A stretch of 64,000 nucleotides of DNA from Pseudoluteimonas sp047602125. Lineage in GTDB: Bacteria; Pseudomonadota; Gammaproteobacteria; Xanthomonadales; Xanthomonadaceae. The stretch spans positions 2,046,001 to 2,110,000 of the forward strand of contig JASGIB010000001.1 in assembly GCA_047602125.1 (NCBI GenBank), read 5' to 3'. Numbering within the stretch: the first letter of the stretch is position 1; each line of letters opens with the position of its first letter. The notes beneath the pieces were generated by a model, which was not told the DNA's origin, did not search any database, and worked only from the letters and a program-made list of their open reading frames with translations. A program made the position numbers and the translations under genes. Positions 50,763-60,500 of the stretch are shown here, one piece after another.

Positions 50763-52993
50763 GGCCGCGACAGCGAGGCCGCGGCCATGGGCATGATCGA
50801 ACGCGGGCCGACGGGCGCGAAGTATTCGTCGATCGGCACCGGCCGGTCGATCGCATAGCCCTGCACGTAATCCACGCCGATCCTGGCCAACGCCTCGTGC
50901 TGGCGCATGTCCTCGACGTGTTCGGCGATGGCGCGCTTGTCCAGCACGTGCGCGATGTCGGTGATCGAGCGCACCACCGCGCCGGCCAGCGGCGAAGCGT
51001 CCATGTCGCGTACGAAGCTGCCGTCGATCTTGAGGAAATCGACGTCGAGGTCGCGCAGGTAACTGAAGGAACAGAAACCGGTGCCGAAATCGTCGAGCGC
51101 GAAACGGCAGCCGAGTTCGCGCATGCGGCCGATGAAGCGCTGCGCGCGGCGGCGGTCGCGGACCACGCTGGTCTCGGTGATCTCCAGGCACAGGCGATCG
51201 GGCGGGAAGCGGCCGCGGCGCAGGCGCGCATGCAGGTCGTCGCGGAATTCGTCGTCCACCAGGGTGCCGCCACCGAGGTTGATGCTGCACAGACCGATGC
51301 CGTCGGTCGCCTCCGGGTGCTGTTCCATCCAGTCCAGCACCAGGTCGATCGCGTGGCGGTCGAGGCGCGGGCCGAGCTGGTAGCGCTCGGCGGCGGCGAT
51401 GAATTCGGCCGGCGGCAGCAGGCTGCCGTCGGCCTCGACCATGCGCAGCAGCACTTCGAAATGACGGCCGCGGTCCTGCGTGGCGTGCAGCGGCACGATC
51501 GATTGGCAATACGGCACGAAGCGGCGTTCCTCGATCGCGGCGCGCACCCGCAGCGCCGAGCGCATGCCGGCCGTGCGCAGGCGGGTTTCGTCGCTGTCGG
51601 GCAAGGCGAGGCGGAAACGGCCGCCGCCATGCTCCTTGGCCGCGGCGCAGGCCGAGGCGGCCAGCGAGAGCAGCGTGTCGAGATCGGCGTGCGGCGGTCG
51701 GCTGGGCACGATGCCGATGCTGGCGGTGACCGCCAGCATGTTGCCGTCCCAGGCCGGGCGCAGGCCTTCGATCGCGGCCACCAGCTTGCGCGCCAGGGCC
51801 CCGGCCGCGACATCGTCCACGGGCGCCAGTACCGCGTATTCGTCGCCGCCGATGCGCGCGACCAGGGCATCCGCGCCGGCTTCCGCCTGCACCAGTCCGG
51901 CCACGTTGCGCAGCAGTTCGTCGCCGGCGGCGTGCCCGCTCGAGGTGTTCACCAGCTTGAACTGGTCGAGGTCGAGGTGGAGCAACGCCAGCGGGCCTTC
52001 GGCCACGGCGAGGCGCTGGCGCGCGCGTTCGGCGAAGGCCGCGCGGTTCAGCAATCCGGTGACCGGGTCGCGCGTCGCGCGCCGGAACAAGGCCGCGCTG
52101 GCGAGGCGCTTTTCGTGGTCGGAGGCCGACAGCAACAGCGGCAGCACCGAGATCACGCACAGCAGCAACATCAGCAGCGAGGCGTCCGTCGCCGAAGGCG
52201 GGCGGATGAAGCTGCCGAGCCCGAGGCCGGTGGTCAAGCTGAGGAACACCACCGTCGCGAACGTCGCGATGGTGGTCCAGAGCGGGCTGAACCGCACCGC
52301 CGACCACATCAGCATCGCCAGCGGCAGGCTGACCAGGCCGAGCGCATACGGACTGCCCGCGCGGCCGGTAAGGAACAGCAGGCTGAAGCTGATGCCCAGC
52401 GCGAGCAGCCACGTGGCGTGTTCGGCCGGGCTGGATCCCGCCCGCGGACGCGCGGGCGCGGTTTCGCCGTCGTATTGCGCGAACAGCAGCATCAGGCCGG
52501 GCGTGGTCGAGGTCGCGCCGAGCAGGTCGCCGAGGAACCAGAGCGGGACCGCGTCGGCGATGTCGTGCGACGGAACGATGCCGGCGACGACCAGGCCGGC
52601 GCAGCCGATCGTGGTGCTGACGATGGCCAGCAGCAATCCGCCGCGCAACAGCAGGAGTCCGTCGGCGGATACGAGCCGCAGCGCCTGTGGATGGCGTCGC
52701 CGGACGTAGGCGCCGGCGGCGAGCGCGCCGAGCATATTGCTGCCGACCGAGAACGGCAGGAACAGCGGTGGCACCGGCACCAGCAGCAGGTGCAGCAGGA
52801 GGATGCCGACGGGGATGACCGCTGCAGCGCGGGTGCCGTAGCGGAGGACGAGGGCGTAGCCGATGCCGGCGCTGGGCCAGAACAGGGTGATGTCCTGCGG
52901 GGTACGCAGGTACAGGCTGGCAACGACCGTACCGGCGAAGTACAGACCGGTCAGTAGTCCCCAACGGATGAGGCTGGCCCCCCTGGCGCCCAT
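50759..52993 (-). CDS. MASE1-type membrane protein with GGDEF and EAL domains
   Basis: A 744-residue c-di-GMP protein. About 300 N-terminal residues hold eight hydrophobic helices of MASE1 type (RWGLLTGLYFAGTVVASLYL and DITLFWPSAGIGYALVLRYG). The GGDEF domain (about 320-480) has DPVTGLLNRAAF and an active GGDEY motif (about 381). The EAL domain (about 490-725) has EVL instead of EAL (HFEVLLRM) but keeps NLGGGTLVDDEF, EITETS, DDFGTGFCSFSYL and KIDGSFVRD. Likely a membrane-sensing diguanylate cyclase with a possibly altered phosphodiesterase. Confidence 0.92.
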   Translation of the reverse strand: MGARGASLIRWGLLTGLYFAGTVVASLYLRTPQDITLFWPSAGIGYALVLRYGTRAAAVIPVGILLLHLLLVPVPPLFLPFSVGSNMLGALAAGAYVRRRHPQALRLVSADGLLLLRGGLLLAIVSTTIGCAGLVVAGIVPSHDIADAVPLWFLGDLLGATSTTPGLMLLFAQYDGETAPARPRAGSSPAEHATWLLALGISFSLLFLTGRAGSPYALGLVSLPLAMLMWSAVRFSPLWTTIATFATVVFLSLTTGLGLGSFIRPPSATDASLLMLLLCVISVLPLLLSASDHEKRLASAALFRRATRDPVTGLLNRAAFAERARQRLAVAEGPLALLHLDLDQFKLVNTSSGHAAGDELLRNVAGLVQAEAGADALVARIGGDEYAVLAPVDDVAAGALARKLVAAIEGLRPAWDGNMLAVTASIGIVPSRPPHADLDTLLSLAASACAAAKEHGGGRFRLALPDSDETRLRTAGMRSALRVRAAIEERRFVPYCQSIVPLHATQDRGRHFEVLLRMVEADGSLLPPAEFIAAAERYQLGPRLDRHAIDLVLDWMEQHPEATDGIGLCSINLGGGTLVDDEFRDDLHARLRRGRFPPDRLCLEITETSVVRDRRRAQRFIGRMRELGCRFALDDFGTGFCSFSYLRDLDVDFLKIDGSFVRDMDASPLAGAVVRSITDIAHVLDKRAIAEHVEDMRQHEALARIGVDYVQGYAIDRPVPIDEYFAPVGPRSIMPMAAASLSRP

Positions 52994-53245
52994 GGCCGGA
53001 CTATAGGCCTGCGCTATGGAGGATGCACCTGCCCGGATGGGCGGTTGATGGTGCCGTTCGACCGCCGGATTTCCGGAATCGGAAGTCGGTCACATTTGCG
53101 GCGGGACTGCCGTGTCCATGCACGAGAACGATGGCTTCCGGGTTGGCGGGTCGCTGTCGTGGCTGTGTCGCGTTGCTGTCGTGTCGCCGGTTGGCCGCGT
53201 CGACAACCATGCCGTGGGCAATGAAAATGCACGGGAGGGATCGCA

Positions 53246-53596
53246 ATGGCACTGGACATGAAGCTCGATACGGATCTGGTCAGGAAGTTGCGCGAGGACA
53301 AGGGCTGGTCGCAGGAGCATCTGGCCGCGGTGTCCGGATTGAGCGCGCGGACCGTCCAGCGCCTGGAAGCAGAGGGCAATGCGTCGCTGGAATCGCGTTC
53401 GGCGCTGGCAGCGGCCTTCGGCGTGGATCCGGGCCGGCTCAATGGGGGCGGAGGCGGTAGTTCCGGTATCGCGGCAACGTCGTCCGGATCGTGGCCGAAT
53501 GCGTGGAAATGGGCGTTGGCGGTGGGCGCGATACTGCTATGCGTGCTGTATCTCAGCCAGATGCTCGGCAAGTTCCTGTATTACGTGACGCACTGA
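53246..53596 (+). CDS. XRE-family HTH protein with C-terminal membrane helix
   Basis: A 116-residue protein starting at ATG 53246 with GGGAGGGATCG upstream. Residues 7-62 form a Cro/CI-type helix-turn-helix (LREDKGWSQEHLAAVSGLSA, RTVQRLEAEG). A Gly/Ser linker leads to one membrane helix (WKWALAVGAILLCVLYLSQM). This suggests a membrane-tied DNA-binding regulator. It is not paired with a toxin-like gene; the next element downstream is the third cassette. Confidence 0.85.
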   Translation: MALDMKLDTDLVRKLREDKGWSQEHLAAVSGLSARTVQRLEAEGNASLESRSALAAAFGVDPGRLNGGGGGSSGIAATSSGSWPNAWKWALAVGAILLCVLYLSQMLGKFLYYVTH

Positions 53597-53608
53597 ACCG
53601 GGCCAGAT

Positions 53609-53661
53609 CACTGGATCAAGTCAATCCATGGGACGGTGTCGGCTTGAACGAATTGTTAGGC
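53609..53661 (-). other. attC-like recombination site of the 53.7 kb cassette
   Basis: On the minus strand GCCTAAC (53661-53655, perfect R'' box) is followed by AATTCGTTCAAGCCGAC, identical to the left half of classical attC sites. The right half GGATTGACTTGATCC resembles GGCTTAACTCAAGC with several changes. The cassette gene's TAA is inside GCCTAAC. Confidence 0.75.
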
Positions 53662-53955
53662 GGCAACTGCCTCAACATGCCCCGACAGTATGAGTGCGAC
53701 TGCAACACAGGCGCTGATGCCTGCCAGTCCGGTCAAGACGCTAAGGGAGTAACCGATAATTTTGCGGATAAGAGTGACAGAGCGCTTTGTGCCAATGAAC
53801 AGCAGTATTGCTGCCGGAATGAATGCAAGGTGCAAAACTTGGCTAACGAGCAAAGTATTGGCGCTTGGCGTTGGAAAGATCCAACGAAGCACGGCCAGAT
53901 CAGCGATAAAGATCGCAACGGTCAGAGCATAGCCGATTGCCAAATAGCGATTCAT
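53656..53955 (-). CDS. cassette-borne three-helix membrane protein
   Basis: A 99-residue protein starting MNRYLAIGYALTVAIFIADL. Three hydrophobic helices (about 5-25, 38-55 and 67-92: LLVSQVLHLAFIPAAILLFI, IIGYSLSVLTGLAGISACVA) and few charged residues. No family is recognised. Its ATG directly follows the cassette core GTTAGGC plus GGC, and its stop is inside the attC, so it is the only gene of the cassette. Confidence 0.75.
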   Translation of the reverse strand: MNRYLAIGYALTVAIFIADLAVLRWIFPTPSANTLLVSQVLHLAFIPAAILLFIGTKRSVTLIRKIIGYSLSVLTGLAGISACVAVALILSGHVEAVAA

Positions 53956-54033
53956 GCCGCCTAACTACGTGTTATCCGGCGAACTTGCCGTGATATCGGA
54001 TATCGCGTACCAAACGCGCTGAAAACCGCAGGC

Positions 54034-55416
54034 TCAACACTCGATCACGTTCACCGCGAGGCCGCCGCGGCTGGTTTCCTTGTACTTGTCCTGCATGTCG
54101 CGGCCGGTGTCGCGCATGGTCTTGATCACCTTGTCCAGCGACACCTTGTGCTTGCCGTCGCCGCGCAATGCCATGCGCGAGGCGTTGATCGCCTTCACCG
54201 CGCCCATCGCGTTGCGCTCGATGCACGGGATCTGCACCAGCCCGCCGATCGGGTCGCAGGTCAGGCCGAGGTTGTGTTCCATGCCGATCTCGGCGGCGTT
54301 CTCGATCTGCCCCGGGGTGCCGCCGAGCGCGGCGGTCAGTCCGGCCGCGGCCATGGAACATGCGACGCCGACTTCGCCCTGGCAACCGACTTCGGCGCCG
54401 CTGATCGAAGCGTTTTCCTTGTACAGGATGCCGACTGCGGCGGCGGTGAGCAGGAAATCGAACACGCCCTGTTCGGAAGCGCCGGGGCAGAAGCGGTCGT
54501 AGTAGTGCAGCACCGCGGGGATGATCCCGGCCGCGCCGTTGGTGGGCGCGGTGACGACGCGCCCGCCGGCGGCGTTTTCCTCGTTCACCGCGAGCGCGTA
54601 CAGGTTGACCCAGTCGAGCACGGTCAGCGGGTCGCGCATCGCCGCTTCCGGGCGCGAGGCGAGTTCCGCCTGCAGCGAAGGCGCGCGCCGCGCGACGTGC
54701 AGGCCGCCGGGCAGGGTGCCGGTCTCGCGCACGCCGCGCGAAACGCAGTCCTGCATCGCGCGCCAGAGTTCGCGCAGCCCGGCGACGATCTCGTCGTCGC
54801 TGCGCCAGGCGCGTTCGTTGGCGAACATCAGCCGCGCGATCGACAGGCCGTGGCGCTCGCATTGCGCCAGCAGTTCCGCGCCGGTGCGGAACGGGAACGC
54901 GAGTTCGGTGGTGTCGGCGACGATGCGGTCTTCCGCGGCCTCGTCCTGGTTGACCACGAAGCCGCCGCCGACCGAGTAGTAGTCGCGCGAGGCGATTTCC
55001 CCGCCATCCGCGGTGAACGCGGAGAAGCGCATGCCGTTGGTGTGGTAGGGCAGCTTCTGCCGCTTGTTCATGACCAGGTCGGTCTTCTCGTCGAACGCGA
55101 TTTCGCGCTCGCCGTGCAGCCGAAGTCTTTTCGTCGAACGGATGCGTTCCAGCGCGGCGGGAATCGCGTCCGGATCGATCAGGTTGGGCCAGTGGCCCTC
55201 GAGGCCCATCAGCACCGCCTTGTCGGTGCCGTGGCCGCGGCCGGTCAGCGCCAGCGAACCGAACACCTCGGCGCGCACCCGCGCGACGTCGCCGAGCCTG
55301 TCCGTTCCGGCCAGCCACTTCTCGACGAAGCGCGCGGCGGCGCGCATCGGGCCGACGGTGTGCGAGGAACTCGGGCCGATGCCGATCTTGTAGAGGTCGA
55401 AGGTGGAGACGGCCAT
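54034..55416 (-). CDS. sdaA: L-serine dehydratase (iron-sulfur, single chain)
   Basis: A 460-residue enzyme deaminating L-serine to pyruvate. Starts MAVSTFDLYKIGIGPSSSHT with the family's SSSHT phosphate/carboxylate motif and GPMRAA. The alpha part carries iron-sulfur cysteines in GCQGEVGVACSMAAAGL and LTCDPIGGLVQIPCIERN, and APTNGAAGIIPAVLHYY. Both beta and alpha domains are fused, as in SdaA/SdaB of enterobacteria. Divergent from the glutaredoxin-like gene with 18 nt between starts. Confidence 0.97.
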   Translation of the reverse strand: MAVSTFDLYKIGIGPSSSHTVGPMRAAARFVEKWLAGTDRLGDVARVRAEVFGSLALTGRGHGTDKAVLMGLEGHWPNLIDPDAIPAALERIRSTKRLRLHGEREIAFDEKTDLVMNKRQKLPYHTNGMRFSAFTADGGEIASRDYYSVGGGFVVNQDEAAEDRIVADTTELAFPFRTGAELLAQCERHGLSIARLMFANERAWRSDDEIVAGLRELWRAMQDCVSRGVRETGTLPGGLHVARRAPSLQAELASRPEAAMRDPLTVLDWVNLYALAVNEENAAGGRVVTAPTNGAAGIIPAVLHYYDRFCPGASEQGVFDFLLTAAAVGILYKENASISGAEVGCQGEVGVACSMAAAGLTAALGGTPGQIENAAEIGMEHNLGLTCDPIGGLVQIPCIERNAMGAVKAINASRMALRGDGKHKVSLDKVIKTMRDTGRDMQDKYKETSRGGLAVNVIEC

Positions 55417-55434
55417 TTCCGTATTCTATGCCGC

Positions 55435-55662
55435 ATGGCCCTGACCCTGTACCAGCGCGACGACTGCCGCCTCTGCGACCTCGCGCTCGGGCTGTTGGCC
55501 GAGGTGCGCGCGCCGGAGTTCGACAGCGTCTTCATCGACGGCGACGACGCGCTGGAGGAACGCTACGGCATCCGCGTACCGGTGCTGCGCGACGAGTCGC
55601 GCGGCGTCGAACTGGAATGGCCGTTCGACGAGGAAGGGTTGAAACGTTTCCTCGACTTGTAG
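55435..55662 (+). CDS. glutaredoxin-like protein (DUF836 type)
   Basis: A 75-residue thioredoxin-fold protein with an N-terminal CxxC (LYQRDDCRLCDLALG) and the cis-Pro strand RVPVLRDESRG. It fits the short glutaredoxin-like DUF836 group; a disulfide or glutathione exchange role is inferred. Its stop codon lies in a perfect 12-bp hairpin shared with the end of the convergent yceI gene. Confidence 0.9.
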   Translation: MALTLYQRDDCRLCDLALGLLAEVRAPEFDSVFIDGDDALEERYGIRVPVLRDESRGVELEWPFDEEGLKRFLDL

Positions 55663-55686
55663 GAGCGCCCTTCAGGGCGCTCCTAC
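55659..55686. terminator. bidirectional perfect hairpin between converging genes
   Basis: GTAGGAGCGCCC, loop TTCA, GGGCGCTCCTAC: a perfect 12-bp stem. It contains the TAG stop of the glutaredoxin-like gene on one arm and the stop of yceI on the other. No T-run; it belongs to the GTAGGAGCG REP type and may act as a bidirectional mRNA end. Confidence 0.6.
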
Positions 55687-56231
55687 GGTGCCGGCGCAAA
55701 CACCACCTTCGCCGCGACCGCGATCGCGTCCGGGATCAGGCTGGTGTCGGCCCAGTCGCCGCCGCCGACGCCGAACGCCAGCCGCGACACCGTGGCCTTG
55801 CCGGACAGCACCGGCTTCGCGCCCGGGGTCCAGGTGAATTCCAGCGTTACCGGCTTGTCCACGCCGTGCAGCGAGAGGATGCCGTCGGCGGCGTAGCGGT
55901 CGCCACCGAGCGCGCGGAATTTCGTGGCGGTGTAATGCGCCTGCGCGAACTTCGCGCTGGCGAAGAAATCGTCGCCGCGCATGCTGTCGTCGTAATCGTC
56001 GTTGCCGGTGGTCGCGGTCGCGAGCGGGATCGCCACGTCCAGCTTCGCCGTCGCCAGTTGCGCCGGATCGAACGAGAACCTGGTGGCGAAGCCGGGGAAT
56101 TTCCCGGTGAACACTTCGCCCTGGTACTTGCCGGCGAAGGTCAGCGCCGAACCCGGCGCCTGCACGTAATCGGCGGCGCTCGCGGGCGCGGCGAACAGCA
56201 GCAGCGGAAGCAGCAGGTTCCTAGGCGACAT
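55683..56231 (-). CDS. YceI-family periplasmic protein
   Basis: A 182-residue protein with start ATG 56231 and signal peptide (LLLPLLLFAAPASA, cut before ADYVQA). YceI lipocalin-like beta-barrel motifs: FAGKYQGEVFTGKFPGFATR, DSMRGDDFFASAKFAQAHYT, GILSLHGVDKPVTLEFTW. The family binds polyisoprenoids such as ubiquinone precursors. Overlaps by 11 nt the cytochrome b561 gene upstream, and another YceI lies before that, forming a three-gene membrane/periplasm operon. Confidence 0.92.
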   Translation of the reverse strand: MSPRNLLLPLLLFAAPASAADYVQAPGSALTFAGKYQGEVFTGKFPGFATRFSFDPAQLATAKLDVAIPLATATTGNDDYDDSMRGDDFFASAKFAQAHYTATKFRALGGDRYAADGILSLHGVDKPVTLEFTWTPGAKPVLSGKATVSRLAFGVGGGDWADTSLIPDAIAVAAKVVFAPAP

Positions 56232-56805
56232 CGCGTGGCTCCTGGTCGGGGACGCGCAGCCAGCCGCGGGGCAGCATGCGCGCGAGAGTGGCGTCGCGCC
56301 GGAACAGATGGTGGTAGATCGCGGCCGCGGCATGCGCCGCCGCCAGCGCAACCAGCAGCCAGAACAGCCATTCGTGCATGGATTCGGTCAGTTCGTGCAG
56401 GTCGTGGTCGTGCGCGGCGATGGACGGCAGGTTGAACAGCCCGAACCACTGCAACGGGAAGCCGGCGGCCGAATTCATCACCCAGCCGCTCAGCGGCACC
56501 GCGAACAGCAGCGCGTAGAGCAGCCAGTGCATCGCCGAAGCCGCGCGTTCCTGCCATGGGGGCGTGCCCGGCACCGGCGCGGGGCGACCGGCATACAGGC
56601 GCCACAGCAAGCGCGCGAGCGCGAGCGCGAGGATGGTGATGCCGACCGACTTGTGGAAGGCGTACACCGCGATCTTGTCCGGGCCGCGCGCCATGTCGCC
56701 CATGAGCAGGCCGACGGTGCCCTGCGCGAGCAGCAGCAGCACGATCAGCCAGTGGAACGACTGGCTCACCGCGCCCCAGCGTTCGTTCGGATTCTTCAGG
56801 CTCAT
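56221..56805 (-). CDS. cytochrome b561 (di-heme membrane cytochrome)
   Basis: A 194-residue CybB-type protein with four to five membrane helices and heme-ligand His residues in SQSFHWLIVLLLL, VYAFHKSVGI, DLHELTESMHEWLFW and AAIYHHLFRR. It moves electrons between ubiquinol and a periplasmic acceptor. Start ATG 56805 lies 2 nt after the stop of the upstream YceI gene; sandwiched between two YceI genes it probably works with quinone-binding partners. Confidence 0.93.
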   Translation of the reverse strand: MSLKNPNERWGAVSQSFHWLIVLLLLAQGTVGLLMGDMARGPDKIAVYAFHKSVGITILALALARLLWRLYAGRPAPVPGTPPWQERAASAMHWLLYALLFAVPLSGWVMNSAAGFPLQWFGLFNLPSIAAHDHDLHELTESMHEWLFWLLVALAAAHAAAAIYHHLFRRDATLARMLPRGWLRVPDQEPRDVA

Positions 56806-56807
56806 GG

Positions 56808-57446
56808 CTACGCCTCCGGCTTGGTGGTGTCGGTGGACGGATCGGAGTCGTCGTTGCCGCCGCCGCCGGCACGCACGGCTTCGGCCTCGATCCGCAGCTG
56901 CACCTCGTCGCCGATCACCGATTTCCATGCATCGATGCCGAAATCGGTGCGCTTCAGCGTCGTGGTCGCGGAAAAGCCGGCGGTGCGCCGGAACGGCGGC
57001 AGCGGATGCCGCTTCAACTGGTTGAACGCCACGTCGAGGCAGGCGTCCCGGGTCACGCCGTGGATGGCGAGGTCGCCGCAGACCTTCGCATGCGTCGCGT
57101 CGACCGGCTCGATCCGCTTCGACACGAAGCGCGCCACCGGATATTCCGCGGTATCGAGCAGGTTCGCGGCCTGCACCGCCTTGGTCCATTTCGCATCGCC
57201 CATGTCGAGGCGATCCAGCGGCACTTCGACCGCGAGCTTCGCCTGGCTCCAGTCGTCTGGATCGAACCACAGTTCGCCATGGCTGCCCGACACCGTGCCC
57301 ATCGCCTGCGAGAAGCCGGCATGGCTGGCCGCGAACAGCACGCGGGTGTGCACCGGGTCGAGCTCGTAGTGCGCGGGTTCGGCCATTGCCACGAACGGCA
57401 ATGCGAATGCGGACAGGGCGAAGGCGAGTCGGTGCGGCCGGGGCAT
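56808..57446 (-). CDS. YceI-family periplasmic protein with acidic tail
   Basis: A 212-residue YceI protein. Signal peptide (RLAFALSAFALPFVAMA, cut before EPAHYELD). Family motifs YELDPVHTRVLFAASHAGFS, DLAIHGVTRDACLDVAF and FRRTAGFSATTTLKRTDFGI. The last 25 residues are Gly/Asp/Ser/Thr-rich and probably disordered. First gene of the YceI-b561-YceI operon and about 115 nt from the divergent sensor kinase gene. Confidence 0.93.
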   Translation of the reverse strand: MPRPHRLAFALSAFALPFVAMAEPAHYELDPVHTRVLFAASHAGFSQAMGTVSGSHGELWFDPDDWSQAKLAVEVPLDRLDMGDAKWTKAVQAANLLDTAEYPVARFVSKRIEPVDATHAKVCGDLAIHGVTRDACLDVAFNQLKRHPLPPFRRTAGFSATTTLKRTDFGIDAWKSVIGDEVQLRIEAEAVRAGGGGNDDSDPSTDTTKPEA

Positions 57447-57562
57447 GGCGGTTCTCGCGGCGGGTCGATGCGGATTCTAGGCACACTGGCGATGAACGCC
57501 GGATGTTGCGGGCGGAACGCCGCGTTGCGAGGATGTCCCCGGGGAGAATGGAGTGAGGGACC

Positions 57563-60500
57563 ATGCGCAGGATCGCGGGCTGCTTGCTAGCGGGTTGGCT
57601 GTTCGCGGGCACGGCATGGGCGGGGTTGCCCGAAACGCCGCGGCCACAGCAGCTGACGGTCGCCGATGGCCTTTCCTCGAACCGGATCAATGCGGTCGCC
57701 GAAGACGCGTCCGGTTATCTGTGGATCGCGACGAGCGACGGACTGGTCCGCTACGACGGCATCGGCTACCGCATCTGGCGGGTGGGCCAGGGCCTGCGCG
57801 ACAACTACATCTGGGCAGTGCACGTCGACCAGCGGAACCGGGTCTGGGTCGGCACCATGCACGCGGGACTGGCGATGTTCGACGCGGATCGCCAGCGCTT
57901 CGTGTACTACGACCGCGCGAACCATCCCCAAATCGGCAGCGACGAGGTCTGGTCGATCGCGTCGACGCGCGATGGCGCGCTCTGGTTTGGCACTTCCGAC
58001 GCCGGACTGCACCGGTTGGACCCCGATGGCCGCATCACGCGGTTCATGCCTCGCCCGCACGATCCGCGCAGCCTGCCGGATGCGGGCGTCAGCCAACTGG
58101 TGCTAGGGCCGCACGGCGATTTGTGGGTGGGGAGCAAAAACGGCGTCGCGCGCTGGACCGGGCGCGATTTCGCGCGCCTGCCGCCCTCCGCGATGAATGC
58201 GCCCAACATCAATGCGCTGCGCTTCGACCAGGACGGCACGTTGTGGATCGGCACGCCGCGGGGGGTGAGTGCGGTATATCCGGATGGCCATGCGGACCTC
58301 GATCCTTCGCCCGGTTACGGCAAGAAGGTCTACGGGTTGCTGTTGACGGACCGCAGCGGAAATCGCTGGCTCGACACCGTCGATGGGCTTGGCCTCGAGG
58401 AGGAGGGCGAGGTACGCAATGTGCCGCTGTACAGCGATGCGGCGCACGGCATGATCCGTCCATCCTGGTCGGGCGCCTATCAGGATCGGGAAGGCGGATT
58501 GTGGTTCGCGAGCAGCGATAGCGGCCTCTGGTTCCTGCCATCCGATTGGACGCGGTTCTCGGTACTGGCGCGCATGGCGGACGATCCCGATTCGATGGGC
58601 AACGCCTACGTCCGGGACATCGCACCGTCGGCCAATGGCGACATGTGGCTGATCGGCAGCGGCGGGGTGCTCGACCGGCTCGATCCGGAAACCGGCCGGG
58701 TCCGGCACGTCCTCGCCGACGCCGGCGCCGGGTGGTTGCCGACCGACGTGCTCGAGGACAGGACGGGCGCGGTCTGGATCGGCTATTACCGCGGCTTGGC
58801 GAGGCTGGATCCTGCCACCGGCGTGTTGAAGCGATGGAGTGCGGACGATGCGATCGACCCGGCGTTGTCCTGGGAGCGGAAATACATGGCGGAAGCCAGC
58901 GATGGCACGCTCTGGTTCGCGACCGAGGCCGATGGCGTGCAGGCGCGCGATATCGAGGGCCATGTGGTCGAATCGATCGCCCCCGATGGCCGCCGTGGAT
59001 TGTCTTCGAACGACAAGCTGGTGCAGATCGACAGCGGGCCCGATGGGGCGATATGGATCGCGGGGACGCATGGATTGTCGATGTGGAATACCGGCACGCG
59101 CCGTTTCGAACAGGTGCCCGGCTCGCCGGCGAACGCATCGGGCATGTTCGCATTGTCGGGCGACGAGGTCTGGGTCGGGGGTTCCGGCGTCCTCGAGCGC
59201 TATCGCTGGGACGGCGCGCGCCTGCGGCTGGAGCAGGGTTTCGGCGCGGCCGAGGGCTTGCCGCAATTGATGTCGAACGGCTTGACCGTCGATCACGACG
59301 GGATCGTGTGGATGACGACGTTGCGGGGCCTGGTGCGATTCGATCCGGTGCGCCGTTCCGCGCGGATCTACGGCGTGCGCGAAGGATTGCCGAGCCAGGA
59401 ACTCGGCGAACGCCCGGTAGCGCGGCCCCAGGACGGCCGGATACTTGTTTCTTCGCCGGAAGGATTGATCCTGTTCAACCCGGGCGCCCTGCGTCCCACC
59501 ACCAAGCCGCCTGTGCTGGCGGTGGAAGCGGTGGATGTCGTGCGCGCGGATCGCCGGACCCTGCTCGACCGCGCTGGCGGTTTCGTCCTCGACCACGACG
59601 ACCGCGACCTGCACGTGACGGTGCGCCTTCCCTCGTTCAACGATGCGCGCACGCATCGATACAGGTTCCGCCTGGTGCCTTACGACACCGAATGGATGGA
59701 GGCCGGTCCCGAAGGCATGCGCATGTTCCCGCGCCTGGAACCGGGGAATTACGTCCTCCAGGCGCAAGGCAAGGCCGGTGACAACATCTGGTCGAAACCG
59801 GTGACGTTGAAGTTCCGGGTACTGCCGCCGTGGTGGCGCACCGCCTGGGCCTATGCAGGTTCCGCATTGCTCGCGATGTTGCTCGTCGCATGGGCGGCGA
59901 TCGCCTATCGCCGGCGACTGCAGCGCCGCAACGCGTGGCAGCTCGCCGAACACAAGCGCGAACTCGCCGAGCAGGCTTCGGACGCGAAATCCCGCTTCCT
60001 CGCCACCCTCGGCCACGAGGTGCGCACGCCGATGACTGGCGTGCTCGGCATGAGCGAGCTGTTGCAGTCCGGATCGCTGGACCCGGCCCAGCGTGGCCAG
60101 GTCGACGCGATCCGGCGCGCCGGCGAACACCTGCTGCGGCTGGTCAACGATGCGCTCGACCTTGCGCGGATCGAAGCCGGGAAGCTGCAGCTCGACCCGG
60201 TCGATTTCGAACTGCACGCCCTCGTCGACGACGTCGCCGCGTTGATGGCGCCGCTGGCCGCGCAGCGCGGATTGCGATTCGCCACGGACACCGACCAGGC
60301 CATGGCGCGATACCTGCGCGGCGACCGCGGGCGCATCTCGCAGATCCTGCTCAACCTCATCGGCAACGCGGTCAAGTTCACCGAACACGGCGAAGTGACG
60401 CTCACGGTCGCGCTGCTGTCGCCGCAAGGCGCGCGTTTCGAAGTGCGCGACACCGGGCCCGGACTCAACGAGGAGCAGAAGGCGCGGTTGTTCCGCCGCT

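Larger units (their letters stand above)
53609..53965 (-). mobile_element. solitary integron-type gene cassette (53.7 kb)
   Basis: Left border GTTAGGC (53965-53959, minus strand), a perfect GTTRRRY core, stands 3 nt before the cassette gene's ATG. The right border is the attC-like site at 53609-53661. The whole unit is about 350 nt, a normal cassette size, and is far AT-richer than the neighbouring HTH and sdaA genes. No integrase gene is in the window. Confidence 0.75.

Noticed and set aside
53246..53955. HTH protein and neighbouring small membrane protein as a toxin-antitoxin pair
   Set aside because: They are on opposite strands, differ strongly in composition and the second belongs to a cassette with its own borders; the HTH protein itself is membrane-tied.
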